A program made the position numbers and the translations under genes. 25,187 nucleotides of DNA from JAXDLH01 sp034666705 (GTDB lineage Bacteria; Chloroflexota; UBA6077; SHYK01): assembly GCA_034666705.1 (NCBI GenBank), contig JAXDLH010000328.1, forward strand, positions 1 to 25,187. Reading direction: 5' to 3'. This document shows, one piece after another, positions 1 through 7,731 of this stretch. Position 1 is the stretch's first letter; every line of letters starts with the position of its first letter. The notes beneath the pieces are model-generated. The model was not told the origin of the DNA and did not search any database. It saw only the letters and a list, made by a program, of their open reading frames with translations.

Positions 1-2
1 TC

Positions 3-386
3 CAGGCGCAGCAGTTGACCGGTAACTCGCTGTATGACCAACTCGGTGGGCTGGTCGGCATTACCGCGGTCATCAACACGTTCACGGGCAATCTGGTCGC
101 CGATGACCGCATCTCGCAATTCTTTACCTCTCTGCCCGGTCAGCGAGTCGCCCGCCTCAAGGAGCTGCTGATCCAGCAGATCGCGAATGCGAGCGGCGGC
201 CCGGTCACGTACACCGGCGGCGATATGAAGAGCGTGCACGCGGGTCTGGGAATCTCGATGGACGACTTCAACGCCCTCGTCGAGGATCTGGTCGCCGCAC
301 TGGACAGCAACGGCGTGTCCACCGACGCGAAGCAGACGCTCCTCGGGGCATTGGCGCCAATGGCGAGCGACATCGTCACGATGTAA
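3..386 (+). CDS. Group 1 truncated hemoglobin, 5' end outside window
   Basis: The protein binds haem and is a group 1 (N-type) truncated hemoglobin, a family linked to O2 or NO handling. The visible part shows the family opening LYDQLGG, the region around the proximal histidine (VHAGLGIS, about residue 75 from the TTG at 15) and the family ending LGALAPMASDIV. The frame is open to the left edge. The residues before the TTG read QAQQ, which looks like the region just after a signal-peptide cleavage site (AQA-QQ), so the true start is probably upstream and the protein may be exported or lipid-anchored. The position that is normally the B10 tyrosine (family FY, here FT) is threonine, which should change ligand stabilisation. 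Family call is firm; export is an inference from four residues. Confidence 0.85.
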   Translation, partial: QAQQLTGNSLYDQLGGLVGITAVINTFTGNLVADDRISQFFTSLPGQRVARLKELLIQQIANASGGPVTYTGGDMKSVHAGLGISMDDFNALVEDLVAALDSNGVSTDAKQTLLGALAPMASDIVTM

Positions 387-446
387 CGCACGTACGTCCT
401 GCGATACACTGGGGCAAATCACCCCGGTGGATCGCAGGAGATTGCC

Positions 447-1304
447 ATGAGCATCCAGCCCGCAGCGCTCTCGGGCGCCCATATGGAGACCCCGACCCTC
501 GCCGACACGGCGGCCGTGCTCACCGATCTTCTCGCCTTCGAGCGGGTCGGCGAGGGCCCGGACTCCGTCGTGCTCAAGCACCCGAACACGCCCTGGAGAC
601 TCACGTTGCACGACGGCGGGACGAATGCGGCGACGAAGTTCGCCGGCAACCACTACGGCGTACGAGTCGTCAACAAGGGCGAGATCGACGCTGCCCACAC
701 ATATCTCAACGTGCATGCCGAAGAATATGGGCTGCGCGCCGTTCGCGAGCCCGAAAATCAACACGGCTCATACTCCGTCTACTTCACCGAGCCGGGCACG
801 AACGTGCTCGAGATCGAATGCTACGAGGACGTCAATCGGAAGGCGGCGGGAGTCGAGCGTTTAGGCGGTGTTCGCGCCCCGCACTGGGATCACCTCATGC
901 CCTCGGAGCGCTTCCCGGGTCGTGGGTACGTCCCACAGGCCCTCACGCACGGCACGCTCTCGGTCGCCGATTCAGCCGTCTCGTGTCGCTTCTATACCGA
1001 GGTGCTGGGCCTGGAGGCGCACAACGCCTATGGCGAGGGACGCATTACCTACATCAAGCATCCGGACACGCGGCATTACATCGTGTGCGCGAAGCGGCCG
1101 GAACTGCTCGTCAATCCCCTGAGCTTTCGCTACACCCTCACCGTCGGCTCGGCGGACGAGCTCGAGGCGGCGCATCGGTGGATCAGCGAGCACCAGGCGG
1201 AGTATGCGATCAACGAGGTACGTGACATCGTCGCGGGCGGCGACACGAACTCGTTCCTCGTCCGAGACCCCGACATGAACTGGTGGGAGATCGCGGCCCG
1301 CTAG
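447..1304 (+). CDS. Two-domain VOC (glyoxalase/extradiol dioxygenase-like) protein
   Basis: A 285-residue protein with two vicinal-oxygen-chelate domains (about 5-130 and 160-285), the size and layout of type I extradiol ring-cleavage dioxygenases. Domain 2 starts with ALTHGTLSV (H168), followed by FYTEVLGLE, and ends with NWWEIA (E281). The place where family enzymes carry the second metal histidine reads SFRYTLTV and lacks it. Domain 1 instead offers H12, H69 and E122 in the equivalent strands. It may be a dioxygenase, a dehydrochlorinase-like or a metal-dependent lyase; the substrate cannot be told. The ATG is supported by AGGAG at 436-440. It follows the hemoglobin by 60 nt on the same strand and its stop overlaps the stop of the opposite gene in the tetramer CTAG. 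Confidence 0.8.
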   Translation: MSIQPAALSGAHMETPTLADTAAVLTDLLAFERVGEGPDSVVLKHPNTPWRLTLHDGGTNAATKFAGNHYGVRVVNKGEIDAAHTYLNVHAEEYGLRAVREPENQHGSYSVYFTEPGTNVLEIECYEDVNRKAAGVERLGGVRAPHWDHLMPSERFPGRGYVPQALTHGTLSVADSAVSCRFYTEVLGLEAHNAYGEGRITYIKHPDTRHYIVCAKRPELLVNPLSFRYTLTVGSADELEAAHRWISEHQAEYAINEVRDIVAGGDTNSFLVRDPDMNWWEIAAR

Positions 1305-3022
1305 CTTTGCTGCTCAGGGGCGGGCTGCGGCGCCCTCCGCACGGACTCTTGCATCCAACGGCCAATGTCCGCCGGCGCAAGCGGCCGGCACAGCAGATGT
1401 CCCTGCACCCCGTCGCAGCGCAGCGCGCGCAGCAGATCGAGCGTTGCCTGGTCCTCTACGCCCTCCGCAACCACCGTGATGCCGAGGCCGTGGCCCAGCT
1501 CGATGATCGTGCGGGCGATCGCCAGGTCGTTCTCGCTCGACACGATGCGGGCCACGAACGAGCCATCGATCTTGATCTGGCTCACGGGCAGCAACCGCAG
1601 ATAGGCGACCGATGAGAAGCCGGTGCCGAAATCGTCGATCGAGATCCCCACGCCCATATCGGCCAGGCGCTTGGCGATCGTCATCGCCTGCTCGGGATCA
1701 CCCATGATGGCGCTCTCGCTGATCTCGAGCGTGAGCGACGACGCTGGGATAGACCAGGTCCCGAGGAGCGCCGCCAATCGATCCGGAAACTGGGGGTTGT
1801 GCAGACTCCGCGCCGCGATGTTGACGGAGAGCGGCGTCTCAAGGGCCGCTTCGCGCCACTCGTGACACTGGCGGAGCGCCGCATCGAGCACCCACTGGGT
1901 TAAGCTATCGATCAGCCCAGCATGCTCGGCGACGGGAATGAACTCGTCCGGCATCAGCAGTCCGCGATCTCTGTGCGGCCAGCGCGCGAGCGCTTCCACC
2001 CCGAGGACCTCCCCGGTAACGACGTCAATGCTGGGCTGGTAGTGCACGATCAACTCGGCCTGCTCGATCGCCCGCCGGAGCTCGGCCACCAGCGCGAAGC
2101 GCCCCATCGAATTGTCGTCGAGCCGCGGACTGTAAAGCGCGCAGCCGCCATGGCTGCGCTTGGCGACGTACATCGCCACGTCGGCGCTGCGGAGCAGTGA
2201 CTCGGCGTCCTCACCGTGGGTTGGATACATGGCGACTCCGACGCTGGCGCGCACCTCGAGCGGCTGCTCGTCCACTTCGAACGGCTCATCCAACACCTCG
2301 ACGAGCTTACGGGCCGCGGTGAGCCCGCCCTCCGTATCCACCGAAGGGAGGATCACAGCGAACTCGTCGCCCCCCAAACGCGCGACGGTGTCGGAGGCCC
2401 GTAGCGATCCTTCGAGGCGCCGCGCTACGCGCCGCAGCAGAATGTCGCCGCGCAGGTGGCCAAACGTGTCGTTGACCTCCTTGAAGCGATCGAGATCCAT
2501 GAGGAGGAGCGCCAGTGAGCCGTGCTGGCGTTTGGCGAAGAGAATGCCCTGGGCCAGGCGATCGAGGAGGAGGCTGCGATTCGGGAGCTCCGTGAGCGAG
2601 TCGTGCAGTGCCTGGTACTCGAGCGCGGCCTCCATCTCACGGCGGCGACCGATCTCCTCGACGTGCCGCTCCGCCACAGCGAGGCGGACCTCCAGGATGT
2701 CGAGGTCAAAGGGCTTGGCGAGGTAGTCGCTCGCGCCGGACCGGAGCACCTCAGAAAGGTCCTCGCGCCGGTTCTTGCTCGTGATCATGAGCACGTAGGC
2801 GGAATCGCCGACGTCGCTGCTCCGGATGCGGCGGCACAACTCCGTGCCTTCCATGCCGGGGAGGATCCAGTCGAGCAGCACCAGCGGGAACGGGTCCGCA
2901 TCCCAGGCTGCCCATGCCGACTCGGCGTCTCCAAGCGACGTAACCTGGTGACCACGCATCGCGAGTACTTCGGAGACTACCGCGCGCAGGTCGGGATCAT
3001 CCTCCACTACGAGTGCCCGCAT
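1301..3022 (-). CDS. Response regulator with GGDEF and EAL domains (cyclic-di-GMP turnover)
   Basis: A 573-residue cytoplasmic regulator with three domains. Residues 1-115 are a receiver with phospho-acceptor D51, T81 and K103. Residues about 135-295 are a diguanylate cyclase domain with intact GGDEF (217-221) and an RxxD inhibitory site (208-211) five residues before it. Residues about 310-560 are a phosphodiesterase domain with EAL (343-345), DDFGTG (463-468), K484 and AEGVE (519-523). Both catalytic sites look complete, so the protein could make and degrade cyclic-di-GMP, with phosphorylation of D51 as a plausible switch. No cognate kinase is adjacent. The start has GGAGGA at 3031-3036, 8 nt upstream. 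It appears monocistronic, 172 nt after the DUF1761 gene. Confidence 0.95.
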   Translation of the reverse strand: MRALVVEDDPDLRAVVSEVLAMRGHQVTSLGDAESAWAAWDADPFPLVLLDWILPGMEGTELCRRIRSSDVGDSAYVLMITSKNRREDLSEVLRSGASDYLAKPFDLDILEVRLAVAERHVEEIGRRREMEAALEYQALHDSLTELPNRSLLLDRLAQGILFAKRQHGSLALLLMDLDRFKEVNDTFGHLRGDILLRRVARRLEGSLRASDTVARLGGDEFAVILPSVDTEGGLTAARKLVEVLDEPFEVDEQPLEVRASVGVAMYPTHGEDAESLLRSADVAMYVAKRSHGGCALYSPRLDDNSMGRFALVAELRRAIEQAELIVHYQPSIDVVTGEVLGVEALARWPHRDRGLLMPDEFIPVAEHAGLIDSLTQWVLDAALRQCHEWREAALETPLSVNIAARSLHNPQFPDRLAALLGTWSIPASSLTLEISESAIMGDPEQAMTIAKRLADMGVGISIDDFGTGFSSVAYLRLLPVSQIKIDGSFVARIVSSENDLAIARTIIELGHGLGITVVAEGVEDQATLDLLRALRCDGVQGHLLCRPLAPADIGRWMQESVRRAPQPAPEQQS

Positions 3023-3194
3023 CTGTGTGGTCCTCCACGTCTACGATCGAGCTACGAGGGAGCAGCACGCGCCGTATTCCTGGCATCGAGCAGATGAGGG
3101 CGCGAGCTACCGTGTATTGTGCGCAACGTACCGGTATTGGCGCACGCGTGCTTTGCGTTGAGGAAACGTAATTGAGCGCCTTTACCGGTGCAGG

Positions 3195-3602
3195 TCAGCC
3201 TGGCATAAGCTGATGAATCACGCCGATGACCCCGCCCATAACGACCAGGGCCACCAGGTGGTACCCCAGGTTCAGGGCGTACAGCCGGGATGGGCGACCT
3301 TCGAACGTGTAGTTCACGGCCATGGTCGTGGCCACGATCCCAACTGCGAGCAAAATGCCGAGCACAAGCCCGCCCGGCGTGCTCTCCCACACGAGATGGC
3401 CAATGAGGACTGACATCACGATTGCGGTCGTAAACCAGGCGAGGGCGGCAATCAGGTAGATCGATGGCGAGGGGTTGAGGTCCTCACGCCGCTTGCCGAC
3501 CAGGCCCATCCAGTAGTTCCCGAAAACGCCATACCAGATGGCGCCGATCACCATCGCGGCAACTGTTGCAATCACGACCCCGATCCAGAAGCCTGCACTC
3601 AT
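3195..3602 (-). CDS. DUF1761 family membrane protein
   Basis: A 135-residue integral membrane protein with about four hydrophobic segments: residues 5-27, 48-66, 73-95 and 108-130. The N-terminal part IGAIWYGVFGNYWM, with tryptophan and tyrosine after the first helix, resembles DUF1761 proteins; their function is unknown. The ATG at 3602 has GAGG about 7 nt upstream. The short spacer to the next gene and the absence of related neighbours give no pathway clue. Confidence 0.75.
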   Translation of the reverse strand: MSAGFWIGVVIATVAAMVIGAIWYGVFGNYWMGLVGKRREDLNPSPSIYLIAALAWFTTAIVMSVLIGHLVWESTPGGLVLGILLAVGIVATTMAVNYTFEGRPSRLYALNLGYHLVALVVMGGVIGVIHQLMPG

Positions 3603-3801
3603 CGTCGTCCTCGCTCTCTATCCACCCACCATCGTAGCCGCTGGCGGATGTGCCCATCATAGCCGCGCTTGGGCAAACCCGGGATCCCGAGGTCCAGCCA
3701 CAGGTATGACTGGAATCGCACTGTGACTCGCGGGCGAGATTCGTACATCCCGGTCTTGAGCCTCTTGATCCATCGACGTGCTCAAGTTCGAGATTTGCGC
3801 T

Positions 3802-4575
3802 TCAGTCCTTGCCGCCAAACATCCCGCGCAGGACCGAGCCGGCGATGCCACCGGCCGCACCGCCCATTGAGGCATCGCGCACCTGCTCCCCATGCGGCAT
3901 ATATGGGGCCAGCGCGTGGGCCAGGTTCGACAGCGGGAGCGACTGCAGCCACACTTTGCCGGGACCGGTGAGAGAGGCGAGGAAGAGCCCATCGCCGCCG
4001 AACAGCACGTTGCGGATCCCGCGAATCGTCGTGATGTCGAAGCGCACCTGCTCCTCGAACATCCCGACGTGCCCGGGGTGCACCCGCAAGGTTTCGCCAG
4101 GCTGCAGGTCGTAGGTCACAACCTCGCCATCCAGTTCGATCCACGCCTGACAGTCGCCCGCAATGCGCTGCAGGATGAACCCATCACCGCCAAAGATGCC
4201 TGCGCCGAGCGACCGCTGAAAACCAACAGATAGCTCGATGCCACTGGTGGCGCAAAGCAGTCCCGAACGGTGGATCAAGTAGGCGCGACCAGGTTTAACC
4301 TCTAGAGGCAGGATCTCGCCCGGCACCTTGGTGGCGAAGGCGACCATGCCCGGCCCGCCTTGCGCGGAAAACTCGGTCATGAAGAGCCCGCCGCCGCCAA
4401 TGGCGCGACGCAGCACGCCGAAGACGCCACGCGCACCGGCGAGCTGCGTCGAGGTGCTGAGGTTGATGGTGCTGCTGATCCAGCTCATCTCGCCGGGTTC
4501 AGCCACCACGGTCTCTCCCGGGTTCAGGCTCACCTCGAGCACCGGCAGCGTCGTGCCCACAATGCGTGAATCCAT
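3802..4575 (-). CDS. AIM24 / TIGR00266 family protein
   Basis: A 257-residue protein of the AIM24 family (mitochondrial biogenesis AIM24-like, TIGR00266), a trimeric beta-sandwich family of unknown biochemical role. Visible family features are the opening with VLEVSLNPGETVVAEPGEMSWI, the glycine-rich stretch after FRR..GGGGLFMTEFSAQG, the middle block GDGFILQRIAGDCQAWIELDGEVV, and the C-terminal GGDGLFLASLTGPGKVWLQSLPLSNLA. The C-terminus is glycine-rich (GGAAGGIAGSVLRGMFGG), common in the family. The reading frame extends to 4671, but the ATG at 4575 is preferred because GGAGG lies 9 nt before it (complement of 4585-4589) and the family homology starts there. It is divergent from the next gene. 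Confidence 0.88.
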   Translation of the reverse strand: MDSRIVGTTLPVLEVSLNPGETVVAEPGEMSWISSTINLSTSTQLAGARGVFGVLRRAIGGGGLFMTEFSAQGGPGMVAFATKVPGEILPLEVKPGRAYLIHRSGLLCATSGIELSVGFQRSLGAGIFGGDGFILQRIAGDCQAWIELDGEVVTYDLQPGETLRVHPGHVGMFEEQVRFDITTIRGIRNVLFGGDGLFLASLTGPGKVWLQSLPLSNLAHALAPYMPHGEQVRDASMGGAAGGIAGSVLRGMFGGKD

Positions 4576-4734
4576 CGCCATTGCCCTCCGGCGCTGATCG
4601 AAGCCCTCCGCCGGGGCTACGTCGCGCATGATCGCATTGTGGACGCGCGTGACGAATCGCGCAAGCAGCAAGGGCGTGACTTTTGCGCAGTGCTATGCTG
4701 GGGAGAGAGCCTCATGCGCGCGGAGGGCAAGGCG

Positions 4735-5196
4735 ATGGACAATTTTGCACGCACCTTTCAGGAAAAGATGCTCGCGGCGCGCGCCGCCCACGAGCGTGAG
4801 ACCGCGGAGCGCGAGGAGGAATCGAGTGATCGGCAGACCCGCGCGAGCCAACTGGAGCGCCACGTAGAGTTGCGCTTCGCCGAGGCCGGCGGGATTGACT
4901 CTTCGGCGGTGCGCTATGCCGCTCGCGCCGACGGTGACGGCGCCTCGGTGCACGAGCTCACGTGGGTAGCGCCGCTGCCGGCCCGTACCCTGCTCGCCCG
5001 CATCGATCAGGTCACCCGTAACTTCTGGTGGGCCTGGGCCTACGGCGGCAACACCAGCGGCTGGTCCGAGGCCGATTCGCTGAGCGTGCACCGCCGCGAC
5101 GTGGACGTGCTCGTGGAACAGCTCGCCGACCAGGATCGCTGGGAGCGGGGCGAGCGCCCCGCGTCCGCCCTCGACCTGCGTCAAGGCGCCGCCTGA
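4735..5196 (+). CDS. Hypothetical protein with charged N-terminal helix
   Basis: I do not recognise this gene. The ATG at 4735 is chosen because GGAGG (4722-4726) lies 8 nt upstream; the frame stays open back to 4639 and ATG 4714 is a second option. The 153-residue product starts with a long, highly charged, probably helical stretch (about 1-50, rich in Glu, Arg and Ala) and continues into a globular part with the aromatic block NFWWAWAYGGN. It has no signal peptide or membrane segment. It is divergent from the AIM24 gene with about 160 nt between starts. After its stop the same frame continues open for 30 codons to a TAA at 5287; this is probably chance or a decayed tail. Confidence 0.6.
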   Translation: MDNFARTFQEKMLAARAAHERETAEREEESSDRQTRASQLERHVELRFAEAGGIDSSAVRYAARADGDGASVHELTWVAPLPARTLLARIDQVTRNFWWAWAYGGNTSGWSEADSLSVHRRDVDVLVEQLADQDRWERGERPASALDLRQGAA

Positions 5197-5462
5197 GGAA
5201 GCGTCGAGCCCACCGGCCCTGGGCACCAGGCTATGCAGGTGGATCTGATGCTCGTGCGATTTTGGGCGACCGACTCCGGTGACCGTTAAGCGGAGGGACA
5301 TGGATGCAGAGCATAAAGCCCGAACGGGTAGGGCGGGGGATTGGCCGCCGTACTCTGGATGTCAACTCTGGCCAACGGCTTAGCGCGGGGCTGGTCCCAC
5401 GCATTGTCCCGGCTCAGAACACGCTCCGCACCACCAATTCGGTCGTGGTACAGCGGAGCGCC
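5197..5462. other. Intergenic region between converging genes
   Basis: No convincing gene. It has a GGAGGG-like sequence (5292-5297) ahead of ATGs at 5300 and 5304. The frame from 5304 runs antisense into the kinase gene, and the one from 5300 is only 27 codons. I treat both as chance. No clear terminator hairpin with a T tract was found. Confidence 0.5.
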
Positions 5463-6560
5463 TTAGAGCAGCGGAAGGGCCTCACGCACCCGCGCCGACC
5501 ACCACGCGAGCTCGGCCAGCTCGCGCGCTCGTACCGCCTCCGTATCGCCGAGCGCCGCACCGAGCGCCTTGGGCCAACAGAGCTGCAGAAAGCCACCGAG
5601 AAGCGCCAGCTTCAGCGACGGCTCCCACCAGGCGGGATCGAACGCCGCGCCGAGCCGCCGCCAGAGCGCAGCCTCAAATAGGCCGATGGTTTCCTCTTTC
5701 GAAACCGGCAGCCGCGCGGAGTTCACGGCGAGGTACCAGGCGAGGTCGACCGCGGGCGGCGCGGGACCGATCGTGGCCCAGTCGAGCAGCACGATCCGGG
5801 TGGTGGGCGCATGGGATGACGCTTCGCGCAGGATGCCCAGGTTGCCAAGCTTCCAATCACCATGGATAACCGTCTGCGGATAGCGGGCGAGCGCCATCGC
5901 CAGGGGCGCCGGATCCTCGATGAGACGCGCCATTGGACCGAACACGTCCGGCTCGACGAGGGTGGGCAGCAGCTCCCAGCCCTTAATGACCATTGGGGGA
6001 ACGGGCTCGCCACTCTCCAGCTCGGTGCGGGCGCGACCGGGGCTGAGCTCCAGATAGCGAGCGAGGAGCGGCATGTACCCGCGCGCTGGATCAGCCAGCG
6101 CGGTCTGCCCCCAGAACGTCGCGTCGGTCGCCGCCATGCCGTCGAGGAGCACCCGGTTGTCGTCCGGGCTGATCCACTCGTCACCTGGCGGAATCATCGC
6201 GTCGCCGAAATCGTCGATGAGCATTGCCCAGCCCACGCCGTCGGCGGCGGTGGCGCGCACGCCGTGAACGATCTCGGCGGGCAAGCGGTCGAGCAGCCCC
6301 TCCTGCCAGGTCACCACGGCGCGACACTGGACATCGTCCGTGAGGCGCATGATCCAGTCCCACCCCCAGGCGATGCGCTTCAGCACGTACCGGTGGTATG
6401 GCTCTGGCTCGGTCGTGATGCGCAAAAAGCGTGCGCCGGAGAGTCCGTCGACCGAGCCAAACGCCTCCTGGCGCACCCCGGTGACGGCGCGGCCCTCGAT
6501 GGCGCTCAGCGACGCGGGGGCAAGCATCTCGTCGAGGCTAGCGTAGAGCTGGTGGGCCAT
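5463..6560 (-). CDS. Aminoglycoside phosphotransferase (APH)-like small-molecule kinase
   Basis: A 365-residue cytoplasmic protein of the APH/ecdysteroid-kinase-like fold that would phosphorylate a small molecule using ATP. The catalytic loop is VIHGDWKLGNLG (H233, D235, N240) and the metal-binding motif is LLDWATIG (D260), followed by the usual PAVDLAWYLA helix. K61 in YVLKRI is the likely ATP-contacting lysine. The substrate cannot be inferred; many such genes are not resistance genes. The frame extends upstream to 6824, but that segment is low-quality sequence overlapping an intergenic region, and ATG 6560 with GGGAG 5 nt upstream starts a normal-length protein. It stands alone. Confidence 0.85.
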   Translation of the reverse strand: MAHQLYASLDEMLAPASLSAIEGRAVTGVRQEAFGSVDGLSGARFLRITTEPEPYHRYVLKRIAWGWDWIMRLTDDVQCRAVVTWQEGLLDRLPAEIVHGVRATAADGVGWAMLIDDFGDAMIPPGDEWISPDDNRVLLDGMAATDATFWGQTALADPARGYMPLLARYLELSPGRARTELESGEPVPPMVIKGWELLPTLVEPDVFGPMARLIEDPAPLAMALARYPQTVIHGDWKLGNLGILREASSHAPTTRIVLLDWATIGPAPPAVDLAWYLAVNSARLPVSKEETIGLFEAALWRRLGAAFDPAWWEPSLKLALLGGFLQLCWPKALGAALGDTEAVRARELAELAWWSARVREALPLL

Positions 6561-6846
6561 GGCGGCTCCCGAGGCGGCGGCTCGACCGGGCCGCGCGGCT
6601 CCCAGCCTATCGTGTTCGGGATACGGACGCAAGCACGCGGCATGCTCCGGGTGCGACCGGAGATTTGCATACGCTCTAAAAATCGTGAGGGGAAGGCACC
6701 GTTCATGAGCCGTGCGCAAAAACATCGGGCGCACCCGCACGCTCCCACCTGCCACGTCATCCACTCCATGGTCAGACACCCCATGGTTGGAATGAAGACG
6801 CAAGCGCACGGAACCCTTCTCCATGCCATGTCATCGCGAGCAGACT

Positions 6847-6915
6847 GTCATCCCGAGGCTGCAGCCGAGGGATCTCCCGGAGAAGAGTCCGTTTGCCTCT
6901 TCGGGAGATCCCTCG
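6847..6915 (+). repeat. GTCATCC...GGATC intergenic element with hairpin, copy 1
   Basis: It opens with GTCATCCCGAG (6847-6857) and continues to CGAGGGATCTCCCG (6866-6879), whose inverse CGGGAGATCCCTCG lies at 6902-6915. The arms would form a stem of about 19 bp with a 3-nt bulge and a loop of about 10 nt. The same plan (GTCATCC-YGAG, then CGARGGATC, then an inverted CGARGGATC) recurs on the opposite strand at 20492-20549, so this is a dispersed element rather than a one-off hairpin. The rest of 6561-6953 shows no gene. Confidence 0.7.
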
Positions 6916-6929
6916 CTTCGGGCGTGGGG

Positions 6930-6947
6930 CCGAGGCTGCTCCCTCGG
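6930..6947 (-). terminator. Possible terminator hairpin after the dioxygenase gene
   Basis: CCGAGG (6930-6935) and CCTCGG (6942-6947) form a 6-bp perfect stem with a 6-nt loop starting 7 nt after the stop codon. There is no obvious T tract, and the sequence partly repeats the neighbouring element, so the call is weak. Confidence 0.35.
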
Positions 6948-6953
6948 TGGGTG

Positions 6954-7664
6954 TTACGCCTGTGGCGCGTTCACCACGAAGTTGAAGGTCGCGGCCATCG
7001 TGCCGTCGCCGTTGTCCTGCACGTTCATCACAAGCGACGGGCTGAAGATCCCGTCGCGGCTGTTCGTGGGCTCATTCGGGAAGTAGAGCTGGGTCGTGAG
7101 GATCTGCCCGCCGGGCGCCTGCACCTTGACGTGGATGTGGCGCGTTCGCCCGGGATACAGGCCTGGCACGACCGTCTGCAGGGTGTACTGGCCGTTGGCA
7201 TCCGCATACTGGTGCCCACGCAGCGTGTAGCCGGAGTTGTCGTAGGCACCACTGTTGTTCGCTTGCCAGAAGTCGAGCAGCGCACCAGCAATGGGCTGGC
7301 CGTCGGTCGCCAACACCTGGCCGGTAATCGTCAGGACCGTGCCCGCCATACCTGGCTGAACGAGCGTCTGCGTTTCTGGCGAGCTAGCCTTGAAATATGG
7401 GCCCTCGGTCTCGGCTTCGGTCGGGGTAAGCGCCTGCGCCGCAGCGGCATAGACGACCTCGAAGGCTGCATCTGATGACGACGGGGTGAGCGCGAGCTGC
7501 TCGGTCGTTTGCACGGTAGTGATCTCCTGGGCTGCGGCGGGCTGCATGGCGTTGGCGCCGAACGTGTGGGCGCTCGCCGCGGTTACCAGGAGGGCCGCGA
7601 GTGCGGCGAGCCCGAGGCGGGCCGCGGCGTGCGGGGTTGAATCAGAGTTGGGGCGCTTGGTCAT
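6954..7664 (-). CDS. Exported intradiol ring-cleavage dioxygenase-like protein
   Basis: A 236-residue protein of the protocatechuate/catechol 1,2-dioxygenase fold (intradiol, non-haem Fe(III)), which opens dihydroxy-aromatic rings. The iron ligands appear complete: Y141 (SGAYDN), Y170 (GLYPGR), H176 and H178 (RHIHVKV). The family block TEGPYFK (about 86-92) precedes a beta-sandwich. The N-terminus has a basic start and a hydrophobic stretch (about 15-32) ending ASAHT, so it is probably secreted or anchored outside the membrane, unlike the classical cytoplasmic degradation enzymes. It follows the YceI-like gene by 67 nt and most likely shares its transcript and the operator at 8589. The substrate is unknown. 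Confidence 0.88.
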   Translation of the reverse strand: MTKRPNSDSTPHAAARLGLAALAALLVTAASAHTFGANAMQPAAAQEITTVQTTEQLALTPSSSDAAFEVVYAAAAQALTPTEAETEGPYFKASSPETQTLVQPGMAGTVLTITGQVLATDGQPIAGALLDFWQANNSGAYDNSGYTLRGHQYADANGQYTLQTVVPGLYPGRTRHIHVKVQAPGGQILTTQLYFPNEPTNSRDGIFSPSLVMNVQDNGDGTMAATFNFVVNAPQA

Positions 7665-7731
7665 CGGATTGCCTTTCAGGTTTAGCTTCAGGTGTAGATA
7701 GTGGGGCGTCTAAGGGTGAGCGTGCGGTGAT

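Noticed and set aside
5197..5289. Possible stop-codon readthrough (UGA at 5194) extending the hypothetical protein to 5289
   Set aside because: No selenocysteine-type hairpin or conserved context is visible; a 30-codon open stretch is common at this GC content.
5304..5681. A 125-codon plus-strand frame with GGAGG 7 nt upstream
   Set aside because: More than half lies antisense to the kinase gene, and the sequence is Arg/Pro-rich with no family features.
5862..7475. A 537-codon plus-strand open frame
   Set aside because: It runs antisense through the kinase and intradiol dioxygenase genes, has no recognisable domain, and reflects GC-rich codon bias on the opposite strand.
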